In this document: piece after piece, positions 1-5,581 of the stretch
Position numbering within the stretch: the stretch's first letter is position 1
Layout of the letters: every line of letters starts with the position of its first letter
NCBI GenBank assembly: GCA_041481485.1
Contig: JBGPBY010000490.1
Coordinates: 1 to 5,581 of the forward strand
Reading direction: 5' to 3'
From: JBGPBY01 sp041481485
Lineage (GTDB): Bacteria; Acidobacteriota; Terriglobia; 20CM-2-55-15
DNA length: 5,581 nucleotides
The notes under the pieces: model-generated
Database searches by the model: none
Told to the model about the DNA's origin: nothing
The model's input: the letters and a program-made list of their open reading frames with translations, nothing else
Translations under genes and position numbers: made by a program

Positions 1-395
1 ATCAAAACGGTTTCGCCTTCGGGAAGTACTGCGTTCGCGTCCGCACCCGCGTCGAGCAGATCGTGGATCGCAGTGGAATTGCCGTTAACGGCGGCGAGAT
101 GCAGCGGCGTCATTCCGTACCGATTGGCCCGTTTCGCATCGGCGCCAGCTTTGAGCAGCGCGCGCGTCATCTCCAAATCGTCTGCTTCAACGGCCCACAT
201 CAGTGCCGTCGAGCCATCGGCTGCAGCAGCGTTTGCGGAAGTTCCTTGCTGGAGCAGCCGACGAACGGTTCCAAGATCGGATTTCTTCACCGCCGTGAGC
301 AGTGGATTGTCCGCGGCATATCCCGGCGCTGCAATCGCGAGCGCGGTCACGATTAAAACGGCGGCCTGCAGCAATCGAATTCGAGTATGTTTCAA
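1..395 (-). CDS. Exported ankyrin-repeat protein, N-terminal part (cut by window edge)
   Basis: This is the N-terminal 131 codons of an ankyrin-repeat protein that runs off the left edge. Residues 1-27 form a Sec signal peptide: a basic start (KHTRIR), a hydrophobic core (AAVLIVTALAIAA) and a probable cleavage site after GYA. Ankyrin repeats follow, seen as the LLQQG, TALMWAVEADDLEMTRALLKAGAD and GMTPLHLAAVNGN patterns at roughly residues 30-58, 61-90 and 94-125. The start is inferred to be TTG at 395-393. It overlaps the TGA stop of the DUF1552 gene (TTGA), no ATG lies nearby in frame, and the signal peptide begins exactly there. No strong ribosome binding site precedes it, so translation is probably coupled to the upstream gene. 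Ankyrin repeats usually mediate protein-protein contacts; with a signal peptide the protein should act in the periplasm or outside the cell. The partner is unknown, though the two upstream gene products are obvious candidates. The fold is certain; the exact start is less so. Confidence 0.88.
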   Translation of the reverse strand, partial: MKHTRIRLLQAAVLIVTALAIAAPGYAADNPLLTAVKKSDLGTVRRLLQQGTSANAAAADGSTALMWAVEADDLEMTRALLKAGADAKRANRYGMTPLHLAAVNGNSTAIHDLLDAGADANAVLPEGETVL

Positions 396-1717
396 AGCTC
401 GAAGCGTCCCGTACTCTCGCCGATGCTCTGAAGCGGGACGCCGAACATGGCGGCGACTCCAAGCCAGACATTGGCGACTGGCGTCCATTCCGGAGCAATG
501 ACGAAGCGGTCGCCCTTGACCCGGCCGCCGGCGCCGCCGACGACGGAAAACGACAACGGGTAGGAGTTGTGAGCCTGACCGTCACTCATGCCGGCGCCAA
601 ATGCAATCAGAGAATGGTCCAGCACGGAGCCGTCGGCTTCGGGTGAATTGCGAAGCTTCTCAAGGAACGCCGCGAACAGCGTCGCGAAATACGTATTGAT
701 CTTCGTGTGCTGCTGCATCTTTTCCGGCTGACGCGCGTGATGCGAAATGTCGTGGTGCGTTTCCTTGAAGCCCAGCGCGGGATACGTTCTCTGGCTGGCT
801 TCGCGTCCGGTCATGAAGGTAAAGATTCTCGTCATGTCGGATTGGAACGCCACGACCAGCAGGTCGTACATCAAACCCATATGCTCTTCGAACGATTCCG
901 GAATGCCAACGGGAGCATTCAATGCCGTGACGTCGGTGGCGTTCCGTTTCTCCGCCTTCTGGATGCGCCGTTCAATTTCCCGGAGGTTATCCAGATAGTT
1001 GTCCAGACGCACGCGATCGGGAGCGGCGACCTTCGTCTGCAGCGCACGCGCTTCCTGGAGAATTGAATCGAGAATGCTGCGGTCTTCGCTGCGGCGAACC
1101 TGACGGTCGGCCGGACTTCCAGCGCGCCCGAACAAGCGCTCGAACGCAGCCCGCGGATTGATTTCCATGGGCAGCCCCTCTGTCTCTGACGCCCAGGAAA
1201 TGGTATTCATGTACGCGCAGCTATAACCGGGAACGCAGCCGCCCACATAACCGGCAAAATCCTCGGTCGCGAATTCCAGTGATGGTAGCGGTGTCTCCTG
1301 TCCGATGCGCTTGGCGAGCACCTGATCGATGCTGATACCCACGCGGATGTCTTCTGCTTCCGTCTGTTTTGCGAGAGCTCCGGTCAGCCAGCCCGCCGAA
1401 CTTACCGCATGATCGGTGGAGTTCTTCCCGCCGGCGCGCGTGAGGTTGCCGACCAGTGTCAGCTGATTGCGGAATGCCTCCAGCGGCTTGATCACGGGTG
1501 TGATCTCCAGACTCCCGTCGGTCGTTTTCGGAGTCCAGGCGTCTATCACGCAGCCGTTGGGCAGATACACTCCGCCGAAACGCAGTGGCGGTTTGGCCGG
1601 AGATTGCGCGAGAGGAGTCATGGCCGGAGCCATGGATTCCAGAAACGGCAGGGCAACCGCGGCGCCCATTCCCTGCAGAAACGTCCGGCGCGCCAATGAT
1701 TTCTTAGTGATGAACAC
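392..1717 (-). CDS. DUF1552 (HXXSHH family) Tat-exported protein
   Basis: This is a complete 441-residue protein of the DUF1552 family (Pfam PF07586, named for its HXXSHH motif). The N-terminus has a twin-arginine signal: ARRTFLQ at residues 9-15, then a hydrophobic stretch (GMGAAVALPFL), so it should cross the membrane already folded. The family body covers about residues 43-435. The diagnostic motif HDISHH is at 322-327, preceded by a further His at 321, and a GAGMSDGQAH segment lies at 374-383. The His-rich motif and the Tat route together suggest a bound metal or cofactor, but no reaction is known and this is inference. Residues 208-258 are charged and helical, possibly coiled coil. The start is GTG (1717-1715), placed by an AGGAG box 9 nt upstream and by the signal peptide. 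The gene lies 26 bp after the cytochrome gene, and its stop overlaps the ankyrin start. DUF1552 and DUF1592 proteins commonly occur side by side, which supports a joint role. Confidence 0.93.
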   Translation of the reverse strand: MFITKKSLARRTFLQGMGAAVALPFLESMAPAMTPLAQSPAKPPLRFGGVYLPNGCVIDAWTPKTTDGSLEITPVIKPLEAFRNQLTLVGNLTRAGGKNSTDHAVSSAGWLTGALAKQTEAEDIRVGISIDQVLAKRIGQETPLPSLEFATEDFAGYVGGCVPGYSCAYMNTISWASETEGLPMEINPRAAFERLFGRAGSPADRQVRRSEDRSILDSILQEARALQTKVAAPDRVRLDNYLDNLREIERRIQKAEKRNATDVTALNAPVGIPESFEEHMGLMYDLLVVAFQSDMTRIFTFMTGREASQRTYPALGFKETHHDISHHARQPEKMQQHTKINTYFATLFAAFLEKLRNSPEADGSVLDHSLIAFGAGMSDGQAHNSYPLSFSVVGGAGGRVKGDRFVIAPEWTPVANVWLGVAAMFGVPLQSIGESTGRFEL

Positions 1718-1726
1718 TTCTAAAAT

Positions 1727-1731
1727 CTCCT
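1727..1731 (-). promoter_or_regulatory. Ribosome binding site AGGAG for the DUF1552 gene
   Basis: On the minus strand, AGGAG lies inside the purine-rich stretch GAGAGGAGA. It ends 9 nt before the GTG at 1717-1715. This is the only strong Shine-Dalgarno-like site in the cluster, and it decides in favour of the GTG start over any later ATG. Confidence 0.7.
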
Positions 1732-1743
1732 CTCAAATCGCTT

Positions 1744-4179
1744 TCAATTCCCTTTTCCAGCGCTTGTCCCAGTGCCTGTTCCAATGCCTGCCGTTGTCCG
1801 CGCGCCCGCCCTCATCTGAAAGGGTGTGCTTCGAACAATTCCCAGGATAACCGTATTGAAGTTGAAATTCTTTACCCGGGCATCACGCACAATGGACCGG
1901 ACGACAGGCATATCGTAATCCTGAAGCCCCCGTCCGAGGGCATAAATCAGCAATTTTTCTGTCAACGTTTGTGTGAACGACTCTGGACGCGCCGTGAGCG
2001 CGGCCCGCAGTTCGCCGACCCCGTTAATGGCGCGGCCGTCCGCCAGACGGCTGGAGGCATCGACGAGGGCGCCGGCCTCGTAGGTTCGCCAGGCGCCGAC
2101 GGCGTCAAAGCCTTCGAGTGCAAAGCCGAGCGGATCAATTAACTGATGGCAGGTCACGCACCCGGGTGCACGATGCGCCGCCATTCGCTCACGAATCGTT
2201 CGCGTGGCCACTCCCGGTTTCGCATCCAGCGGAGGCACATTCGGCGGTGGAGGGGGCGGGGCTGTCCCAATCACGTTTTCCAAAATCCACTTGCCGCGCA
2301 GGACCGGCGATGTACGATCCGCACGGGACGTCGACATCAATACGCCGCCCTTGCCAAGTAACCCGCGCCGCATGGCAAACTCCGGGCCCAGCGTCACGCG
2401 GCGGAATCGGCTGCCGTACACCTCCGGTATTCCATAATGCCGCGCGAGGCGTTCGTTGACGAAGGTGTAGTCCGCCGTGAGCAAGTCCATGACGCTGTGG
2501 TCCTCGCGCAGCATGCTCCCGAAAAACAGTTCTGCTTCGCGAACGAAGGCCAGCCGCAAATCGTTGTCGAAGTCGGGAAACTCATCCGTGTTGGGATGAA
2601 TGTTGTCCAGATTCCGCAGGTGCAGCCACTGGCCAGCGAAATTCTCCACAAAGGCATCCGATCGCGAGTCGGCCAGCATCCGCCGCGTCTGTTCTTCAAG
2701 GACTGCGGGTTCATGTAAGCGGTCGCGCGATGCCAGATCGACTAGCGTGTCATCCGGGATGCTGCTCCAGAGGAAGAACGACAACCGTGTTGCGAGTTCG
2801 ATATCGCTGATGCGGGCCGCGTTGCCGTTTCGCGGATCGCTCTCGGCCCGGAACACAAACGTCGGGCTCGCCAGCAGCCGGCGCAGCGCCAGTTGAATGC
2901 CGGTTTCAAAACTGCCTTTCCTGCGGCCTTCCTTAAAGAAAGGAAGCAGAAGATCCAGGTCTGCCGCAACGACTGGCCGCCGATACGCTCGCCGGGCCAG
3001 CGTGGACAAAATTTTTCGCGCGCAGGGTTCTTCCTGACCTGCATTCTCGGGCTTACATGTGAAGATTCGGCGGCGGCTCGGTGTGTCTCCCGGTCCGGTG
3101 GTCAAGTACGGGCCGAGCACCGTCAGCGTTTCAACGTGAGGGCGTCCCGTGGAGTCGTAGGTATCGGCGTTGCTGCGGTCGAAGGGACGCAGGCGATTTG
3201 TCCCTTCGCCGATTTTTCGCACGAACGTGGCGGTCACTTCATGCGGACCGGCATGCACCGGAATTCGCACCCGCAGCCGGGCATCGGTCTGGTCCGATTT
3301 CTCGGCAATGGTACCGGTGCGCGCGTTTTCCTTGTCGCCACCAACGGTCTCCAGAAACAAGCGGTCCCCATCCACCGAGATCTCCAGCTGGTGCGGATGT
3401 TCGAGACCGCGAATCCCATCGAGATTGGTGCGCAGCAAACCAACGCGGAATTCATATTCTCCGTCGAGCGGAAAATTGTATTCGGCTTTCAATCCGCCGA
3501 CAGTCCCCAGCGGCATTCCTTCGCGTTCGATGTCCTGCGACTGATCGCCCCGGGCGTGAAGCGTTTGCGAGCCAGCGGGGGTCGTGGGGTCGCCGACGGC
3601 CAATGCGCTGACAACATCCGCCGCCGTGAGGTAGCGTTCGAGCAAGGAAGGTGGAACTTCCAGAAGGTCCCCGATATTGTCGAAACCGAAGGCCGCGTCG
3701 TCCGGGAGAAGCAGGCTGTCGACATCGACATGAACGTCGAGCAAATCGCGAATCGCGTTCCCGTATTCCGCACGATTCAGCCGGCGGAGCGCCGGACGGC
3801 CGGGATTCGACTGTGCGGTCCGGTCCAGTTCGCCTTCCAGCCATGATGCGGTCACATCATAAACCTCCAGCGAGGGCCGAGGGCTCCCCGGCGGAGGCAT
3901 AGTGCCGGTTCGTAACTTTCGAACCACCTTCTCCCACGCCGCGGAATTCTGTTGAACCCGTTCTGGGTTCAACTGATCGATCGCGAGGCCGGCGGTCAAT
4001 GCCTTTTCGTTGTGACACGTGACGCAATACTGTTTCAGGACCGCGGAAGCTTCCGACGCCGGTCCCGGCGCCGGCGCAATCGCAGCCCTGGGCGCTGTGG
4101 CCAGAGCGACGCCTGCCAGTGCGAGTGCGAGAATTCCAGGGATGTGTCTTCGATTCATGCGACTACGCAATCTAATCAT
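1744..4179 (-). CDS. Secreted diheme c-type cytochrome, DUF1587/1595/1592/1588/1585 architecture
   Basis: This is a complete large exported cytochrome of 811 residues. A signal peptide covers roughly residues 8-35 (MNRRHIPGILALALAGVALA). A cytochrome c-like domain follows, with heme site CVTCH at 52-56 and a likely axial Met at 94 (TGTMPPP). The rest follows the family order: DUF1587 (about 121-185, LRRLNRAEYGNAIRDLL), a beta-rich segment (about 215-350), DUF1595 (about 380-400, ARRAYRRPV), DUF1592 (about 413-545, ending near RLAFVREAELFF), DUF1588 (about 595-690, with RRGLLGKGGVLMSTS and a second CVTCH at 664-668) and DUF1585 (about 722-783, EKLLIYALGRGL to STPFQMR). Cys365 and Cys376 could form a disulfide. 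Two covalent hemes imply periplasmic maturation and electron transfer, but the donor and acceptor are unknown. ATG 4179 has no clear ribosome binding site. The ATG at 4158 (Met8) begins a cleaner signal peptide and is an equally plausible start. The product is probably cotranscribed with the DUF1552 and ankyrin genes. Confidence 0.95.
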   Translation of the reverse strand: MIRLRSRMNRRHIPGILALALAGVALATAPRAAIAPAPGPASEASAVLKQYCVTCHNEKALTAGLAIDQLNPERVQQNSAAWEKVVRKLRTGTMPPPGSPRPSLEVYDVTASWLEGELDRTAQSNPGRPALRRLNRAEYGNAIRDLLDVHVDVDSLLLPDDAAFGFDNIGDLLEVPPSLLERYLTAADVVSALAVGDPTTPAGSQTLHARGDQSQDIEREGMPLGTVGGLKAEYNFPLDGEYEFRVGLLRTNLDGIRGLEHPHQLEISVDGDRLFLETVGGDKENARTGTIAEKSDQTDARLRVRIPVHAGPHEVTATFVRKIGEGTNRLRPFDRSNADTYDSTGRPHVETLTVLGPYLTTGPGDTPSRRRIFTCKPENAGQEEPCARKILSTLARRAYRRPVVAADLDLLLPFFKEGRRKGSFETGIQLALRRLLASPTFVFRAESDPRNGNAARISDIELATRLSFFLWSSIPDDTLVDLASRDRLHEPAVLEEQTRRMLADSRSDAFVENFAGQWLHLRNLDNIHPNTDEFPDFDNDLRLAFVREAELFFGSMLREDHSVMDLLTADYTFVNERLARHYGIPEVYGSRFRRVTLGPEFAMRRGLLGKGGVLMSTSRADRTSPVLRGKWILENVIGTAPPPPPPNVPPLDAKPGVATRTIRERMAAHRAPGCVTCHQLIDPLGFALEGFDAVGAWRTYEAGALVDASSRLADGRAINGVGELRAALTARPESFTQTLTEKLLIYALGRGLQDYDMPVVRSIVRDARVKNFNFNTVILGIVRSTPFQMRAGARTTAGIGTGTGTSAGKGN
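1756..1791. repeat. Three degenerate 12-bp tandem units in the cytochrome gene 3' end
   Basis: On the plus strand the units are TCCAGCGCTTGT, CCCAGTGCCTGT and TCCAATGCCTGC, back to back. On the coding strand they encode a Gly/Thr/Ser/Ala-rich tail (around GIGTGTGTSAGKG) after the last family-conserved segment, STPFQMR. The tail is likely a flexible extension created by repeat slippage. Confidence 0.6.
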
Positions 4180-4230
4180 AGGTAGAGGTTTGATCGAAGG
4201 GGAATCCGTTGGAAAGCTTCCTGGATTTGG
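4180..4230 (-). other. Short intergenic spacer before the cytochrome gene
   Basis: This is 51 bp between the TAG stop of the upstream secreted-protein gene and the cytochrome ATG. The two genes are in the same frame. I see no convincing terminator and no ribosome binding site; the only structure is a weak GGAAGCTTTCC near-palindrome at 4211-4221. The distance allows readthrough from the upstream gene but does not prove it, so where the operon's promoter lies stays open. Confidence 0.4.
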
Positions 4231-4782
4231 CTAGGAATCCCACCCGCATTGGGAAACATTCGGCAATGCCGCTTCGCGCCAGGCGCCGCCAACCTTTTCG
4301 ACAAAATGATGTGCGCCACCTGCACACTTCGGGCCGCAATGGAACGCAACATAGACCATCGCTCTGGTCTTCGAAGCATTAAAGCCTACAGCAGAGACCT
4401 GAATATAGGTGTCGTCCCGTCCGAGCGAAGATTTGGGCGCTACGGAATAAACCAATCGAAGCGGCTGCCCTGGAATCACAACTCGCGAATTCGTGTTCTC
4501 TGCCTTGTAGCTATCCACCACAGGCTGCCAATCCTGGCCCACGTTTTGCGGAAAACAGGAGCCGAATGCTGCAGGAAAGGTTTCCGCTTCTCGCTGGAGA
4601 ACCACAGGCTTTTGAGGCTCCCTGCGTATTGGGTATTCCTGGGGAATCAGCGCTGCATAAACGGCGTAAGCTTCCGGATCGCTTACGGTGGATTCCTGAG
4701 CTTGCTGGGCTGGAATAGAGAACGGAAACAGGCACACCGCAACAAAAGAAACAACTGCTGGTATCGAAGCATTTTTGTTCAT
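4231..4782 (-). other. Embedded alternative gene: 183-aa secreted protein with its own signal peptide
   Basis: This is the 3' half of the longer frame, read from the internal ATG at 4782-4780. The product would start MNKNASIPAVVSFVAVCLFP, with a signal peptide probably cleaved after PAQQA or PAQQAQ. The mature part (about 155 residues) is a complete-looking domain ending in SQCGWDS. A well-placed AGGG lies 8 nt before this ATG, so this may be the true start of an independent gene. The family is unrecognised by name. The Cys/His cluster (HCGPKCAGGAHHF) could be a disulfide or metal site; that is inference. Confidence 0.5.
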
Positions 4783-5367
4783 CGAGGCATCCCTATCTAC
4801 AAGTTCCGTTTCAGTTGAGGGGAAATTCTGAGTGACTTGGCGTCTTGCCCGGACAAGCCGAATCTGAATAAGAAAGTCCGCATCGTTGTCATCCACCGTG
4901 TAGGAAGCAGCGTCATCGAGATGCATCACCCATGTGTCGGGATCGGTTTGCTCGATAATCTTTCCACCCCACTTTAAACTATTATCCGTATCCGAAAACG
5001 CAGTTGTTGACGCCTGATCCTGAGCTGTTGAAAACGCCCAGTATTCTTTTCCCAGCCATTGTGTGCGCATTGCGAATGGAACAACCTGACCCGCAGTTAC
5101 ATTTCCGATTTGAATTTCCGTTGTTGGACACGAAGGCGGAAGGTTGCGAAGGTATGGAGTCCAGTCGGAAAGATTGGTGCCGGTGCCAAAGTCGCTTGTT
5201 GCTCCAGCACTGCCTCCGATGCAACGGATATAGAGGGTCCCTGAATAGGGGGCGACGAACGACTCCGCGAGTATCGGAGACGGGCTGAAGAGGAACATCG
5301 CCATACTACTGAAAAGCAATAGCCCCATATGGCGGTAGAATCCTGGGAATTGAAGCCGCTGTTTCAT
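4231..5367 (-). CDS. Two-module secreted protein of unknown function (possible fusion of two genes)
   Basis: This is one open frame of 378 residues from ATG 5367; a TTG at 5376 would add three residues. Numbering here counts from that TTG. Residues 4-38 are a signal peptide ending near PILAES. Module 1 (about 39-175) is a beta-rich secreted domain with WAFSTAQD, DTDNSLKWGGKIIEQTDPDTW and HLDDAASY, ending in an acidic DDNDADFLIQIRLV run. That pattern recalls exported domains that usually precede a PEP-CTERM anchor, but no anchor is present. After a polar linker (176-198), a second signal-like segment begins at Met199 (NKNASIPAVVSFVAVCLFPF). Module 2 (about 229-381) has EAYAVYAALIP, QVSAVGFNASKTRAMVYVAFHCG, and cysteines 274, 347, 351 and 377. 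It resembles a small secreted family I associate, from memory, with Acidobacteriota; its function is unknown. The frame may be a real fusion, or two genes merged by loss of a stop codon. Its GC content is lower than that of the cytochrome gene. Confidence 0.75.
   Translation of the reverse strand: MKQRLQFPGFYRHMGLLLFSSMAMFLFSPSPILAESFVAPYSGTLYIRCIGGSAGATSDFGTGTNLSDWTPYLRNLPPSCPTTEIQIGNVTAGQVVPFAMRTQWLGKEYWAFSTAQDQASTTAFSDTDNSLKWGGKIIEQTDPDTWVMHLDDAASYTVDDNDADFLIQIRLVRARRQVTQNFPSTETELVDRDASMNKNASIPAVVSFVAVCLFPFSIPAQQAQESTVSDPEAYAVYAALIPQEYPIRREPQKPVVLQREAETFPAAFGSCFPQNVGQDWQPVVDSYKAENTNSRVVIPGQPLRLVYSVAPKSSLGRDDTYIQVSAVGFNASKTRAMVYVAFHCGPKCAGGAHHFVEKVGGAWREAALPNVSQCGWDS
4789..4794 (-). promoter_or_regulatory. 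Possible internal ribosome binding site (AGGGAT)
   Basis: On the minus strand, AGGGAT is followed by GCCTCG and then ATG at 4782. The AGGG core is 8 nt from the ATG, a normal spacing. It supports separate initiation of the second secreted module. Confidence 0.4.
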
Positions 5368-5411
5368 TTCGCTCAACTCTAAGCACGTCTTGGAACAAGA
5401 GAAGGTTGCTG

Positions 5412-5433
5412 CCGCCGATTACTGTAGAGGCGG
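5412..5433. promoter_or_regulatory. Small inverted repeat upstream of the secreted-protein gene
   Basis: CCGCC at 5412-5416 and GGCGG at 5429-5433 flank an inner TACTGTA palindrome (5420-5426). The element lies 45-66 nt upstream of the ATG at 5367, where an operator could sit. In a GC-rich genome a 5-bp arm can arise by chance, and I see no convincing -35/-10 pair beside it. Confidence 0.2.
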
Positions 5434-5450
5434 ATGATCAAGAAATCCCT

Positions 5451-5484
5451 CTCCCGTCAACTGTGAGTTGTGCGGGGGTTTTTT
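5451..5484 (+). terminator. Hairpin plus T6: intrinsic-terminator-like structure
   Basis: The outer stem CTCCCG (5451-5456) pairs with CGGGGG (5473-5478), including one T-G wobble. A small internal loop follows, then the inner stem CAACT (5458-5462) pairs with AGTTG (5466-5470) around a GTG loop. Six Ts follow at 5479-5484. The structure fits termination on the plus strand, yet no plus-strand gene precedes it. It may instead act against antisense transcription, or be a hairpin where the assembly degraded. Confidence 0.4.
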
Positions 5485-5581
5485 GTGCAGGTGGACTTTT
5501 TGGGGTGGGGGGGGGGTGGGTGAAAACGCGGAGACTAAAATTGGGCGGGCGCCCGGGGGGGATTTGGTTAGGGGGAGCAGG
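5485..5581. other. G-rich low-complexity right end, no gene
   Basis: This stretch has a run of ten Gs (5507-5516) flanked by GGGG and GGG blocks, then further G-rich blocks at 5543-5560 and 5571-5575. No coding frame or recognisable signal is visible. The abrupt change from the preceding sequence looks like low-quality contig-end sequence rather than biology, although the G blocks could in principle form a quadruplex. Confidence 0.55.

Noticed and set aside
187..585. A 132-codon minus-strand frame across the DUF1552/ankyrin junction
   Set aside because: It overlaps two well-supported genes in another frame, and its composition (rich in Arg, Ser and Ala) is typical of a shadow frame.
2261..2290. 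Proline run in the cytochrome, as a possible low-complexity insertion
   Set aside because: A Pro-rich stretch before NVPPL is usual in this part of DUF1588 proteins.
2893..3846. A 317-codon plus-strand open frame opposite the cytochrome gene
   Set aside because: It is antisense to a clearly conserved coding region. The product has no recognisable domain, and long antisense frames are expected opposite GC-rich genes.
4211..4221. GGAAAGCTTCC near-palindrome in the spacer before the cytochrome gene
   Set aside because: It is too short and has no T run, so it does not support a terminator or an operator.
4249..4818. A 189-codon plus-strand open frame opposite the secreted-protein gene
   Set aside because: The minus-strand frame has signal peptides and a family-like domain; the plus-strand product has neither.
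4844..4857. Near-palindrome CTTGCCCGGACAAG in the linker of the two-module gene
   Set aside because: The stem is only 4-5 bp and no T run follows, so it is not a terminator; it probably arose by chance.
1..5581. tRNA, rRNA, CRISPR array, insertion sequence or defence system
   Set aside because: I saw no matching repeats, conserved RNA sequence, transposase or nuclease motifs on either strand.

Overview
The window appears to be a bacterial, probably environmental, contig. Every recognisable gene lies on the minus strand, so the genes read from right to left. The gene content suggests an acidobacterium (Bryobacterales or Solibacter-like). A large secreted c-type cytochrome of the DUF1587/1595/1592/1588/1585 type is followed by a Tat-exported DUF1552 (HXXSHH) protein and an exported ankyrin-repeat protein. 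Upstream is a small secreted protein whose motif style I associate with Acidobacteriota. Planctomycetota, Verrucomicrobiota and some Proteobacteria also carry DUF1592/DUF1552 pairs, so this assignment is an inference.

Layout in transcription order: (1) 5377-5581 has no gene. It holds a hairpin followed by a T run that would terminate plus-strand transcription, a small inverted repeat, and a G-rich right end that looks like poor-quality contig-end sequence. (2) 4231-5367 is one uninterrupted reading frame that looks like two secreted proteins joined end to end; the second has its own signal peptide, ATG (4782) and possible ribosome binding site. (3) 1744-4179 is a secreted cytochrome c with two CVTCH heme sites. 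(4) 392-1717 is a DUF1552 protein with a twin-arginine signal and an HDISHH motif; it starts with GTG behind an AGGAG box. (5) 1-395 is the N-terminal part of an exported ankyrin-repeat protein, cut by the window edge. Its TTG start overlaps the DUF1552 stop codon.

Genes 3-5 are spaced by 26 bp and then overlap, so they are almost certainly one operon. All three products carry export signals, which suggests an envelope or periplasmic system: an electron-transferring heme protein, a folded and possibly metal-binding Tat substrate, and an ankyrin scaffold. The biochemical role of this set is not established. The gene at 4231-5367 is 51 bp upstream and clearly lower in GC than the cytochrome gene, so it may be a separate unit or a later neighbour. 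The most unusual points are the two-module secreted ORF and the compact exported cassette. I found no RNA genes, CRISPR arrays or insertion sequences.
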